A DNA stretch of 64,000 bases from Chitinophagaceae bacterium (GTDB taxonomy: Bacteria > Bacteroidota > Bacteroidia > Chitinophagales > Chitinophagaceae): the NCBI GenBank assembly GCA_019638615.1, contig JAHBTL010000018.1, positions 1 through 64,000 on the forward strand. Direction: 5' to 3'. The notes under the pieces were generated by a model. That model saw only the letters and a program-made list of their open reading frames with translations, was not told the DNA's origin and ran no database searches. Positions 16,118-26,048 of this stretch are shown piece after piece; the stretch's first letter is position 1, and each line of letters begins with the position of its first letter. A program made the position numbers and the translations under genes.

Positions 16118-16585
16118 ATGCCTAACACCTACACACAGCTTCATGTTCATTTTGTATTTGCAGTAAAATACAGGGCAGCCTTAATTCAACCTGACTGGAA
16201 CGAAAGATTGCATAAATATATTACCGGGGTTATTCAGAATAACGGACACAAAATGCTTGCGATTAATTCCGTAGCAGATCATCTGCATTATTTTGCCGGT
16301 ATCAACCCCAATCAATCTATCTCTCAGCTAATGCAGTTTGTTAAAGGCGACAGTTCCGAATTTGTAAATCAGCAGGGTTTTACGAAAAGAAAATTTCAAT
16401 GGCAAAGCGGATATGGTGCATTCAGTAACAGTCATTCACAAATAGACGCTGTGGTTAAATACATCATGAATCAGCAGGAGCATCATAAAAAGAAAACGTT
16501 TAAAGACGAATACCTGAAGATGTTATCAGATTTTAGAGTTGATTATAATGAGAAATATATTTTTCATGATTTGCTTGATGGGTGA
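16118..16585 (+). mobile_element. REP-associated/IS200-like Y1 transposase
   Basis: The 155-residue product has the Y1 HUH signature: HVHFVFAVKYR at 9-19, ADHLHYFAG with the metal-binding HLH at 55-57, and YIMNQQEHHKKKTF with the likely nucleophile Tyr 115. IS200/IS605 and REP-associated (RAYT) transposases nick single-stranded DNA at hairpins. The ATG at 16118 fits the family N-terminus better than the earlier TTG at 16091. The gene is bracketed by palindromic repeats of one family at 16005-16080 and from 16600, the arrangement expected of a RAYT and its REP sequences. It looks intact. Confidence 0.82.
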
Positions 16586-16599
16586 CGTTTGTTTTAAGA

Positions 16600-17373
16600 G
16601 GGTAGCGCCTACGGCGCATGTTCGAAATATGGTCATATGGAGGTCTACAAACGGGTTGTGCCGATGGCATAGCAGATGTAGGATATCAATATCAACGCAA
16701 TACAAACAAGCATATGATGAACGATTCATCAAATGTTCTTGTTTACAGTCTAATCATTATAAGGATATGCACGGAAAAAATCAATATATGCAGCAAGTGA
16801 GTTATGCTGATAGTACAGTAAATGCAGCATATCAATATCAGCGTAAAACTGATAAACGGGTGAAATGATGAACTTATTTTTCAACATCTGTTTACCATAT
16901 GTTTCCCGACATAAAGGCAATTCTTACATAGCATGTGCGGAGAAATATCAATATATACTACAAGCAGGTTGTATCAATGGCACGGTAAATCCGGCATATC
17001 AATAGTATTCTCAACAAGAAATGCGATTAAAAGTGAGATATATTCATCTGTATCAATCTATCATAAAGTCTACCGCGCGGGTGTACCTGAAATTGGAGGG
17101 CTCTGAAAATAGCCTGTATGAGAATGAAGCACACCGTATAAGTGAATATTTTATTGTGACGGCCTCGTTCTAATAAATACAAAGAAGAGTCGTTAATGCC
17201 TTACTTTGAACATTGTTTTTGAACAATGATAAAAAATGAGTGTTAATCTTTTGAAACACACTACAGGAAAGGCTTCTGCATTTTCAGGAGAACCCTACCG
17301 CGTAGCGGTTACCCGTTTGTAGAAAAAAAGACAGAATTATATTTGCCGCGTAGCGGCTACCCTCTACGTCAAC
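16600..17373. repeat. Expanded REP-like element, copy 2, with three internal diverged repeats
   Basis: Opens with the GGGTAGCGCCTACGGCGCAT end at 16600 and closes with the opposite end, CCGCGTAGCGGTTACCCGTTTGTAG near 17296, plus a second hairpin TTGCCGCGTAGCGGCTACCC ending near 17371. Between them, the segment starting CAAACGGGTTGTGCCGATGG (16648) recurs in decayed form at about 16794 and 16961. No gene was found in this 800-bp stretch; short frames on the plus strand are parts of the repeat. Confidence 0.55.
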
Positions 17374-17384
17374 ACTGATCATAT

Positions 17385-20300
17385 CTATGGAGTTATTTCT
17401 ACAGCCTTCATTTCATTTCTTCCATAAAATGTAGCAAAATACATCAGCTCGGCTTTGGCTGGGTTAAGATGGTATTTGCCACTATATCGTGGCTCCAGCT
17501 CAACGGTATATTCATATTTCCCTTTAGGCATACGCTCAACAAATATTACCATCCTGTCTTTAAAAAACTCTTTATGACCGTTCCAGTCCTGCAATTTTTC
17601 CGCATAAGTACAACCTGCGGGGATAGGTATTTCAACCAGCACATATTCCGCATCTTTCAATACATTTACTGTTACCTTCATCATAGTTTTTTCACCAGAC
17701 TGCAATGATGTGACCGGCTGTTCATTTTTTTCAAATCTGCTGCTGATAACAAAATTATTGGTAACCGGTTGCGGATCGGCATTAAATATCTTCTGCCAGG
17801 CAGTTACATACATCATCCCGCCGCCCTGCTTTGTAATACGAACAGGGATTGAGTTATTACTGATTGTTGAAACATATGGAAATTTGTCTATCCTGGTATA
17901 TTCACCGGCATTGATGGTTACAACAGGTTTGGTATTATAATGGGGGAGGAATGATAAGATTTTTGGTAAGATAGCAGCGCATATAGTCGCAGATTCAACG
18001 GTATTTCTCCAGCGCCCTGATTTCCGCCTTTCCAGAAAATACTGAATGATTTTTTGCAGTTCAGGCTCATGATCTTTTTCACGCTGTAGCACACTATATG
18101 CTAATACGGTAGTTGCCACTTCATTGCTTTGCCACCGGTATGAGTCTTCACCCCAATGTAATCCCCCTAACATGGTTTCTGTTTTCTTTGCCATCATTAC
18201 TTTCCATTCTTTAGCAAATGGTATTTGCTGCTTTTGTTTAATAGCGATTGATTGCCACTGCTCATGTACGGTTAATGAATCGAATATTATTTTTTGCAGA
18301 TAAGGACTATAGTCCATTATATGACCAGCTTCGCTCAATGTATACAACGCATCCAGCAGATCTCCTTTTTGTAAACGAGGTAAGAGATTTTGCAGGTACA
18401 GCGTTGCATTGCGCAGGTTGGTTTGCACCAGCGCATCTTCTTTCAGCGGCAGTAAGGCACTTGTAATATAATTGGTGATGTGGAGATCAGCTTCACCACC
18501 CTGCCACCAACTCCAGCCGCCATTAAACAATTGAGCCTTCTGTAATTTATTTAATAATTGCTGCACCTGTTTTTCTTCTTTAAAGGGCTGTTGTAGTGTT
18601 TTACGAATTTGCTTTTCCAGCAACAGTCCTGTAAGCTTTGAAGCAGTCTGCTCCATACAGAAATAAGGATAATCTTTTAAATATTTCAATTCATCCAGCA
18701 ATACATCTAATGGGTTGTCCTGTATATACAGCACTGTTTTTCCTCCCGCCGGATCAGGTGAAAATGAAAAGCTGGTATCGGCGTTAAGTATATTGAAAAT
18801 GCCTTTGGCTTCTTCCGTTCCTCTTTTGTAAACAGGAATTTTTCTCAACTCGCCATCTGCATAGCCGTTTTGCTGTTGCAGGCTGTATTGAGCTTTTACA
18901 GTATCGCCCTTGCCTGTTATAAGCAGGCGTTCACTCAGCGCCTCTTTTGCCCGCAACTGCTGGTCAGCCGTATATATAGTACTATCATTAATGCTAAAAG
19001 CAGATTTTATTGTTACAGGATCTGTAGTATAATTGATGAGCTTTCCTATTGCCGTAGCACTGTCACCTTCTATTAAAAATTGCGGGGCGGCAAGCTGCGC
19101 CAGCATGGGCTTAAACGACTTTATTGTTGCGCTGGTTTTTGTGATGCGCTTCTTTTTGTCCATGCCCACAACAAAAGTTTGCCAACTGGTAATGTTGTCG
19201 GGGTAGGTAGCAACAAACTGTGCATTACCGTCTTTATCTGTAATAAGATTGGGTTGCCAGATAGCGTAATCCTTAAAGTTTTCCCTCAACGTTTTAGGTG
19301 CGAACCCGGAGGTGGTAATAACAATAACGCCATTAGCGGCTCTTGCGCCGTATAGGTTGGTTGCCATCTCCCCCTGTAGTACACTCATCTGTACTTTATC
19401 CATTTCTATTTCAGCAGGCAGGTCATCCATCAATACACCATTTATAACATAGAGTGGTTTGGTGTCTCTATTAAGCGCTGATGTACCTCTTATAATAACT
19501 GGAGATGCATTTCCAGGTACACCAGTGAATTGAACACCCGCCACTTTACCTTGCAAAGCGGGAAAGAGACTCTGCCCGCTTATAACAGACACACTACCGG
19601 TTAAGCTTCTTTTCTTTTGTACTCCATATCCAACAACCACAACTTCCTGTAATGCCAGCTCGCTTTGTTTCAATTCAATATTTTCTGTTATGGTTTGATT
19701 ATCCTGCAGAGATACCTGTATCGCTTTTGTTTCGTATCCAACCGCGGATATCACCAATGTATATACGCCGGAACGCGCACCCCCAAGCATAAAATGCCCG
19801 TTCATGCCTGAACTGGTTCCCATGCTATAACCTTTAAACAGTACAATGGCACCTACTACCGGTGACTTACCCTCTTTATCTGTAATTATTCCTTCAATTG
19901 CCGCATTCCCTTTAGGCATAGGCAACCCTGTTATAACAGGTGTATAGCCGGTATCTTTTACAGGCCCTTCAGATGGCAGCATTACAGGTTTCCTCAACTG
20001 GCTTACATGCAATGCTTCCACAAAAAGATTGGTTGATTGATATAGAGGTGTATTTATTTTGATGCAGGTAGTGGCGTTGGGCAGCACTTTTATATTTTCC
20101 ACTTCAAAAAAATACTGGTTTTTAGTTACCAGCACTACATGATAATTACCGGGCGTTACATTCTCGAACCGGGTGAGCTGGTAATTTTTTATTCTTGTAA
20201 TATTACTATCCGCATCAATGCTATACAATATGGCATATATAAAACTGCTGTCAGGAGGTAATTGAACAGAAACCGCTCCTGTCATCATGCTTTTCGTGTA

Positions 20301-23171
20301 GTAATAATCGTTAGCCAATAAATATGGAGGGGTATAAACAGTATTGTATTGAATAACCGGCAGAGAAGGGATGGTGTCGCCTAATACCCATTTTGTTATT
20401 TTTATACCGGGCAACTTTACCCGGTGCTTTTGAGGGAATAGCGGTTTCTTTTCCAGTCGTACCATTGCAGGAGTGAGCGTATATTCATACTCAGGTTCAA
20501 ATGCAAACTTCAGATCAAAAGCGCCGGGCTTAAAAAACTGCAGACTGTCTGCGGGTTGAAAGGGACCTACAATATGCTGCCCGGATCGTGCTAAATGAAC
20601 CAGGCGGTTGTGCTGCCATATATAGCCACCGTTGGTTTTGGCATGATCAGCTATCCTGAACAGTTGCTGCTCCAATTGCCGTTGCTCGGTGTATGTATAA
20701 GCATCTTCGCGGGGAATGATCTTTGAATGTGCTGGCAAACGATCCAGATCAAATACCATATCATGCTTGTAATAGGGTTGTACATATATACTGTCAATTT
20801 CTATATACTTGTCTTTTAACCTGATACCAACCTGCACATAACCGGGCGGTGTTTTGAAAGCATAGCAGGATGAATCGGTTGCGCCATTATACCACACCAA
20901 CTCCCTGTTGATATAGAGCAGGTATATTTCCTGCGGTACTCCTTTTTGCACGGCAAAAACAGACAATTGCGGTATATAATTGCCGGTATACTTTGAAGAA
21001 GTATATTTCCCTTCTTCCGGGAAAAGAAAGCGATAATACAACATGCTATCCAGTCCGAAAACTTTTCTCCATTGCTGGTGGCTGCCCAACAGTTGCCGTG
21101 AAGTAAATCCGGCTTTCTCTAATCCATAATCATCCATATATAACCTGCTTCCGCGTTTATAGCGTTGCAGATAAGGCGGTTCAGGCACTTTTATATCTTT
21201 ACTGAACTGGCTGTTATAGCTTACCGCCGTAAGATTCACTGATGATGCGGGTTTCCCTTTATAATCCCTTACATTTATTTTTATCGTATCGGTTTGCCCG
21301 GGGTAAATATTTGCAGCGCCGCTTATGGTAGTACCAAGCAGCTTAGAAAGCAACGCTATGGTATTCTCTCCTTTATGCTCTTTACCGGCCCAGGTGTAAT
21401 TCCATACAACCGAATATATTTTCTTTTTATCCAGCCTGTCAATCCATGCAATATTTTCAGCGGTATCGCTGCCGGCAGTCATTACTTTATTACCATATAG
21501 CACGCTGTAGTGCACATTCGCTTTTAAGGGATTGTACAAAGAAAACCCTGAACTGTCTTTTGATTGCACCCGGCTAAAGATTACATCGGCTGTTTTTTCA
21601 ATCGCTGTATATTCGGAAACCGTTACTTTGCCTTCCTCATCTTCTATCCAAAACTCATATTCTTCTGTAAAAGGATTGATTTTTTCTTTGAAAGGAAATT
21701 GTATTTCTCTTTCCATATCATCATCTCCATATGATAGTTTTCCTTTCTTTGGAATTGATGATCCATTCTCCAGGTATTCGGCTGTTATATAACCGCTTTC
21801 CTGGATGGCTTTAATTAAAACCGCGTTTTTAATTAATGTAACTGAGGTTTCTTTTTCCTGGATTTCATTATTGCTGTTCCTGAATCCTACCCTTACATCA
21901 ATATCCAGGTCAGCATCAGGCAAGGAAGATGCGGGAATTTCAAATCTTGTATCGCCTTCTACCTGTAAAGGTTTTTCCTGCTGCCATAAAGTATCGGGTA
22001 CTAATACATGTTGCTGATAAATGCGGGGTATGCTTTTCGTGATGAGGGAAAGTCTTGCTTTTCCGTCCATTAATGCCAACCCATTTGCATCTTTGGCATT
22101 GGTGTAAAATAATAAAGTGTCTTTTTGATAATAGTTTTCCTTTTCAGAACGCAGCGAATAAGAAGCAACTTCATCCAGCAGGTAATCTTCAATTTTAAAA
22201 TTTCCGCTTAATACTGTTTCTTTTTTTCTGTTCTGGAAATAAAGCTGGTATGTTTTGTCTGCATCCAGGGAATCTCCCAAAACAAAATCATATACATATG
22301 CCCCGGGAGAAACCGGCGATAAAGTGGTGAGCTGCCTGTTGAAATATTTTCCATTACTGTAGTAGTTGAGCTGAAGATGAAGGGGCTTTTTATATTGCTT
22401 TCCTTTTCTGTTTATAATATACGCTTTCAAACGAAGCGTATCGCCCGGCTTATATTTGGGTTGATTGAATATCACATACCCGCTCCCGGATTTCCGGTAA
22501 TATTTTCTGTTCCTGAACCAATAGGCTGGTTCTGTTGTGATCATTCTTTTTACAAATCTTACAGGCGTACTGATAATATATACCGGTTTTTTATAGTAGA
22601 GATTTGCCCACCATTGATTCCAGTAGCTTTTAGCATACTCCTCCAGCGCAGTCAATTCAAAAAAGGAAGTATCGCCATCAGCGGCAACTTTAATAACCGC
22701 TTCGTCTGCTTTTCGCCTGTTTGAAATATAGGTTTGAGTGGCGGGATCATGTTGCAGCTTTTTATTGTTCAGCCAAACATTGGCCTGCTTAACCGCATTT
22801 CCTGTGCTGTCACTTATTTCAAACCGCAGCCTGCGCCTGTCGTTTACCGGCATTACGCGAATATTGCTTTTACAATAGTATTTGGTTACGAGCTCATTTT
22901 CTGCAACGCTGATAACCAGGTAATTACCGGGCGGCAATAATTCAAAATGTTCTATAGCATTATTCCAAACCGCGACAGGCGTTTGTTGAATATAACCATC
23001 CGCATGAATGTTCCAATCGCTGATGTATTTTTCTGCAGAGTCTGCGGGAATTTTATATACGAGTGATTGCCAGCTTTTCTGACGTGCGTCTTTGATATAC
23101 TGCTGTGCGGTAACCCGGGTGGTCAGCAATAATATGACAAGGGAAAAGAGCAGGAATTTTCTCATATGCAT
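17385..23171 (-). CDS. Alpha-2-macroglobulin-like protein with embedded TonB plug domain
   Basis: A 1,928-residue secreted protein (signal peptide to about residue 22). An MG2-type domain lies near 225-335 (KPGDTLRLKAYI), a CarboxypepD_reg-like domain at about 1090-1170 (AAIEGIITDKEGKSPVVGA), and a SusC/TonB receptor plug domain at about 1175-1285 (VVVVGYGVQKKRS to NGVIVITTSG). The alpha-2-macroglobulin core resumes at about 1310, with the thioester-type motif YPYFCMEQ, Cys 1505 to Gln 1508. Bacterial alpha-2-macroglobulins trap proteases in the envelope; the plug suggests a tie to an outer-membrane receptor. The upstream region holds palindromic repeats on both sides rather than an operon partner. 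Confidence 0.85.
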   Translation of the reverse strand: MHMRKFLLFSLVILLLTTRVTAQQYIKDARQKSWQSLVYKIPADSAEKYISDWNIHADGYIQQTPVAVWNNAIEHFELLPPGNYLVISVAENELVTKYYCKSNIRVMPVNDRRRLRFEISDSTGNAVKQANVWLNNKKLQHDPATQTYISNRRKADEAVIKVAADGDTSFFELTALEEYAKSYWNQWWANLYYKKPVYIISTPVRFVKRMITTEPAYWFRNRKYYRKSGSGYVIFNQPKYKPGDTLRLKAYIINRKGKQYKKPLHLQLNYYSNGKYFNRQLTTLSPVSPGAYVYDFVLGDSLDADKTYQLYFQNRKKETVLSGNFKIEDYLLDEVASYSLRSEKENYYQKDTLLFYTNAKDANGLALMDGKARLSLITKSIPRIYQQHVLVPDTLWQQEKPLQVEGDTRFEIPASSLPDADLDIDVRVGFRNSNNEIQEKETSVTLIKNAVLIKAIQESGYITAEYLENGSSIPKKGKLSYGDDDMEREIQFPFKEKINPFTEEYEFWIEDEEGKVTVSEYTAIEKTADVIFSRVQSKDSSGFSLYNPLKANVHYSVLYGNKVMTAGSDTAENIAWIDRLDKKKIYSVVWNYTWAGKEHKGENTIALLSKLLGTTISGAANIYPGQTDTIKINVRDYKGKPASSVNLTAVSYNSQFSKDIKVPEPPYLQRYKRGSRLYMDDYGLEKAGFTSRQLLGSHQQWRKVFGLDSMLYYRFLFPEEGKYTSSKYTGNYIPQLSVFAVQKGVPQEIYLLYINRELVWYNGATDSSCYAFKTPPGYVQVGIRLKDKYIEIDSIYVQPYYKHDMVFDLDRLPAHSKIIPREDAYTYTEQRQLEQQLFRIADHAKTNGGYIWQHNRLVHLARSGQHIVGPFQPADSLQFFKPGAFDLKFAFEPEYEYTLTPAMVRLEKKPLFPQKHRVKLPGIKITKWVLGDTIPSLPVIQYNTVYTPPYLLANDYYYTKSMMTGAVSVQLPPDSSFIYAILYSIDADSNITRIKNYQLTRFENVTPGNYHVVLVTKNQYFFEVENIKVLPNATTCIKINTPLYQSTNLFVEALHVSQLRKPVMLPSEGPVKDTGYTPVITGLPMPKGNAAIEGIITDKEGKSPVVGAIVLFKGYSMGTSSGMNGHFMLGGARSGVYTLVISAVGYETKAIQVSLQDNQTITENIELKQSELALQEVVVVGYGVQKKRSLTGSVSVISGQSLFPALQGKVAGVQFTGVPGNASPVIIRGTSALNRDTKPLYVINGVLMDDLPAEIEMDKVQMSVLQGEMATNLYGARAANGVIVITTSGFAPKTLRENFKDYAIWQPNLITDKDGNAQFVATYPDNITSWQTFVVGMDKKKRITKTSATIKSFKPMLAQLAAPQFLIEGDSATAIGKLINYTTDPVTIKSAFSINDSTIYTADQQLRAKEALSERLLITGKGDTVKAQYSLQQQNGYADGELRKIPVYKRGTEEAKGIFNILNADTSFSFSPDPAGGKTVLYIQDNPLDVLLDELKYLKDYPYFCMEQTASKLTGLLLEKQIRKTLQQPFKEEKQVQQLLNKLQKAQLFNGGWSWWQGGEADLHITNYITSALLPLKEDALVQTNLRNATLYLQNLLPRLQKGDLLDALYTLSEAGHIMDYSPYLQKIIFDSLTVHEQWQSIAIKQKQQIPFAKEWKVMMAKKTETMLGGLHWGEDSYRWQSNEVATTVLAYSVLQREKDHEPELQKIIQYFLERRKSGRWRNTVESATICAAILPKILSFLPHYNTKPVVTINAGEYTRIDKFPYVSTISNNSIPVRITKQGGGMMYVTAWQKIFNADPQPVTNNFVISSRFEKNEQPVTSLQSGEKTMMKVTVNVLKDAEYVLVEIPIPAGCTYAEKLQDWNGHKEFFKDRMVIFVERMPKGKYEYTVELEPRYSGKYHLNPAKAELMYFATFYGRNEMKAVEITP

Positions 23172-23336
23172 ACGTTATACCTGCGTGATGCAGCAGTTGG
23201 GCAAATTGCATAACAACATGCAATAATTTTGAAAATATTGATTGAATGCATATATCACAATGTAACAACGTTTATGGGGTAGCTAATATTTTCGGCTTAA
23301 TTATATTTACGGATATGGAGTCACGGCATGATAACA
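23172..23336. other. Intergenic upstream of the alpha-2-macroglobulin-like gene
   Basis: AT-rich leader that should contain the promoter of the leftward gene ending at 17385. No TTTG-N19-TAnnTTTG arrangement was seen and no reading frame looks coding. Confidence 0.3.
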
Positions 23337-23648
23337 TTTCATAAATATCGAAACCATTCAAGGCTCAGGGTTTGTTATAATTTTTATTGGAAGATTATTC
23401 TTTGCACAGGGTAGCCCCTATGGGGCATTATTGGGAATCAACCATCTTGTTTACAAACGGGTTGTGCCGATGGCACAGAAGATGCAATAGATTCAACGAT
23501 ATTTCGTATGGCTGAGGTACAGCTAGCTGATATTTTCATTCATGTGGGCAGAAATATTAGCATCCTGAAATATGCCGCGTAGCGGCTACCTGTTTGTAGA
23601 AAAAATATCAATCGTTTAATTTGCCCCGTCAGGGGCTACCTTTGATGA
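23337..23648. repeat. Tandem repeat unit 1 carrying REP-like copy 3
   Basis: The unit starts with a block containing CATAAATATCGAAACCATTC and carries a REP-like element at 23409-23640 (GGGTAGCCCCTATGGGGCAT to GCGGCTACC and the final hairpin GCCCCGTCAGGGGC). The following unit begins with the same block 312 bases later. Confidence 0.65.
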
Positions 23649-23917
23649 AAATGTTTCATAAATATCGAAACCATTCAAGGTTATGGGTTGTTTATAATTT
23701 TGATTGGAAGATTATTTTTTGCACAGGGTAGCCCCATACAGGGCATTATCGGGAATCAACCATCTTGTCTACAAAGGGGTTGTACCGATGGTACAAGAAA
23801 TGTAATAGATTCAGCGATATTTCCTGTGGCAGAGGTACAGCAAGCTGATATAATCATTCATGTGGGCAGGAATATTGGCATCCTGAAATATGCCGTGTAG
23901 CGGCTACCCGTTTGTAA
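23649..23917. repeat. Tandem repeat unit 2 carrying REP-like copy 4
   Basis: Repeats unit 1 with scattered substitutions; its REP-like part runs from 23726 (GGGTAGCCCC) to the GTAGCGGCTACCCGTTTGTA end near 23916 and lacks the last small hairpin. It abuts the 3' end of fabD. Loss of pairing in its first palindrome (CCCCATACAGGGC) indicates decay. Confidence 0.62.
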
Positions 23918-23948
23918 AAGATAACCAGGATTTTCATCGATTTAATGA

Positions 23949-24836
23949 TTACACCCCTGCAGCAGTAACACCCTTATCGATCTTCGCGATCAATCCCTGC
24001 AATACTTTACCGGGACCAACTTCTGTAAAAGTTGCAGCGCCATCTGCTATCATTTTCTGCACGCTTTGCGTCCACCGGACAGCGCCGGTCAACTGATCAA
24101 TAATATTTTTTTTGATGGTAGCAGGATCGGTTACCGGAGATGCCGTAAAATTCTGGTATACAGGACAGGAAGGCGTGTTGAAGGCAGTGGCTTCCACAGC
24201 GGCAGCCAGCTCGACCTTAGCAGGCTCCATTAAAGGGGAATGGAATGCCCCGCCAACCGGCAATGCCAACGCTCTTTTAGCACCGGCTTCTTTCATGCGC
24301 TGAATAGCAATCTCTATGCCTTTGGTTGAGCCGCTTATTACCAATTGCCCGGGACAATTATAATTGGCAGGTACAACAATTTCACCGGTTTCATTTTGTA
24401 TGGCAGCACATACTTCTTCTACCTTAGTATCATCCAGCGCAAGCACTGCCGCCATGGACGATGGATTGATCTCGCATGCTTTCTGCATGGCATTGGCGCG
24501 TACTATCACCAGCTTTAAACCATCTTCAAATGATAGCACATTATTAGCTACAAGTGCTGAAAATTCACCTAAAGAATGACCGGCAACCATATCCGGCTTC
24601 ACATCACCCAATGTTTTATACAAAATAACAGAATGCAGAAAGATAGCGGGCTGCGTAACTTTTGTTTGCTTCAGGTCTTCATCAGAACCTGTAAACATAA
24701 TATCGGAAATGCGAAAACCTGCTATGTTGTTGGCCTGTTCAAACAATTCCTTTGCAGTTGCATTGATCTCATACAATTCTTTTCCCATTCCTGAAAATTG
24801 CGAGCCCTGACCCGGAAAAACATATGCGTGTTTCAT
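23949..24836 (-). CDS. fabD: Malonyl-CoA:ACP transacylase
   Basis: FabD moves malonyl from CoA to acyl carrier protein, the first committed loading step of fatty acid synthesis. The 295-residue product starting at 24836 has FPGQGSQ at 7-13, the nucleophile elbow GHSLG with Ser 88, and the catalytic His 199 in GGAFHSPL. Length is typical. An in-frame ATG 15 codons earlier is possible, but the protein family begins at MKHAYVFPGQG. A TATTTTTG box read leftward (24879-24886) could be its -7 element. It stands alone, next to palindromic repeats. Confidence 0.95.
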   Translation of the reverse strand: MKHAYVFPGQGSQFSGMGKELYEINATAKELFEQANNIAGFRISDIMFTGSDEDLKQTKVTQPAIFLHSVILYKTLGDVKPDMVAGHSLGEFSALVANNVLSFEDGLKLVIVRANAMQKACEINPSSMAAVLALDDTKVEEVCAAIQNETGEIVVPANYNCPGQLVISGSTKGIEIAIQRMKEAGAKRALALPVGGAFHSPLMEPAKVELAAAVEATAFNTPSCPVYQNFTASPVTDPATIKKNIIDQLTGAVRWTQSVQKMIADGAATFTEVGPGKVLQGLIAKIDKGVTAAGV

Positions 24837-24922
24837 TGTTGTTGTGTTTAGTTGAATTTTCTGCGCTTTTGTATGCGACAAAAATAGGGGGATTTGGGAA
24901 ACGAATGCTTAATTTGTTTTAG

Positions 24923-24969
24923 GTCGCCGGGAGGCGACAACAAATACATGTGCGGCGAAGACGCCACAC
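24923..24969. repeat. Two-hairpin element, copy 1
   Basis: Hairpin one is GTCGCC/GGCGAC (24923-24938). After 11 bases, hairpin two is GTGCGGCG-AAGA-CGCCACAC (24950-24969), eight pairs with one mismatch. A third small palindrome TCGCCGGAGGCGA follows at 24991-25003. The same two-hairpin layout occurs at 28730-28777. Confidence 0.6.
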
Positions 24970-25082
24970 ACAGCAAACGATTTATTTATGTCGCCGGAGG
25001 CGAAAGGACAGGGGTGCGTGGCGAGCCTGTCTAACGGTTTACCTGCCGCAGGTATGGCAGTCAGGGACGCGATGCACAGCCA

Positions 25083-26024
25083 TCACTGCTGACCAAAGAA
25101 CTGCTCAAATTCTTTTTGAGTGATGGCAAAAACAGTTCCATGTCTTGTTCCTTCCGGAAAGCTGATCTTATTAGAAATATCTTCCCAGTTTTGTAAATCC
25201 GTAGAGGCAACGGCTCCGTATTTATGATCCACATACTTATCAAAATATACGATCCAACTGCCGTTTATTTTTATAGCGGTTGGTCCTTCTGCCCAATAAT
25301 TGCCTGTAATGGGTTTTGACGGCTTGCTATACTTACCGGTAATGTTTTTACTGAGGGCGATTTTCAGGTTCTTCTCCGGGTTGGGTCTTTTGGTTTCATC
25401 TTTCAAAAACATTAGATACCCATTGCCGTTATCCTGGATGGTAGCATCAATTACGTTGAACCCGGGATCAAGCAGCAAAGCCGCTTTGCTGAAAGCTTTA
25501 AAATCTTTGGTGGTTATGTAATACATGCGATGATTGTACTTTCCATCGCCCGTGGAATCCGTTGCAGCGAAACGGCCGGGAATAGTGGTAGCCCAGTAAA
25601 TGATATATTGCTGCTTCTTTTTATCGTATGTAATTTCGGGTGCCCATGTATTTAAAGCATCCGGCTCATGTTCCATAACAGGTATGTATAGCTGCTTACT
25701 CCAGTTTTTAAGATCAGCAGAGAAGGCGTAGCCTATTCCTTTGTCGCTCCAGCTTACCGTCCATACCATGTGAAACAAACCATCCGCGCCCCGGATAATG
25801 CAGGGATCCCGCATTAATTTGTCTTTGCTCAGCTCAGGCTTTAAAAAAGACTGATCGTTGTTTAAAGCTGTAAAACGGTAACCATCCCTGCTGTAGGCAA
25901 GATGCAAACCGTCTTCCCCGTTGCCTTTGAAATAGGAAAACATATACACGGTATCGCTTTGCGAAAAGGACTGGAAGAATGTGGCTAATGCCAATACGAT
26001 GGTATACAATGCTTTTCTATACAT
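25083..26024 (-). CDS. Glycoside hydrolase family 43-type protein
   Basis: A 313-residue secreted enzyme (signal peptide ending near FSQS at residue 22) with a five-bladed propeller of GH43 type. The expected acidic residues are in MRDPCII (base-type Asp), VIDATI (pKa-modulating Asp) and YWAEGPTAI (acid Glu). GH43 enzymes remove arabinose, xylose or galactose from plant-type polysaccharides. It lies 2.8 kb downstream of the utilisation locus, separated by pterin and regulatory genes, so a functional link is possible but not shown. A leftward TATCTTTG (26041-26048) may be its -7 box. Confidence 0.82.
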   Translation of the reverse strand: MYRKALYTIVLALATFFQSFSQSDTVYMFSYFKGNGEDGLHLAYSRDGYRFTALNNDQSFLKPELSKDKLMRDPCIIRGADGLFHMVWTVSWSDKGIGYAFSADLKNWSKQLYIPVMEHEPDALNTWAPEITYDKKKQQYIIYWATTIPGRFAATDSTGDGKYNHRMYYITTKDFKAFSKAALLLDPGFNVIDATIQDNGNGYLMFLKDETKRPNPEKNLKIALSKNITGKYSKPSKPITGNYWAEGPTAIKINGSWIVYFDKYVDHKYGAVASTDLQNWEDISNKISFPEGTRHGTVFAITQKEFEQFFGQQ

Positions 26025-26048
26025 GAGCTCATCTTTGTTCCAAAGATA

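Noticed and set aside
16539-16868. Rightward 109-codon frame after the transposase
   Set aside because: It overlaps the transposase end and runs through the palindromic repeat; its sequence is explained by the repeat.
16648-17000. Repeats downstream of the transposase considered as a CRISPR array
   Set aside because: Spacing is about 145-167 bases with only three diverged copies and no uniform repeat-spacer pattern or cas genes.
23172-23336. A tRNA or small RNA gene in the region upstream of the alpha-2-macroglobulin gene
   Set aside because: No cloverleaf or terminator pattern was found on either strand.
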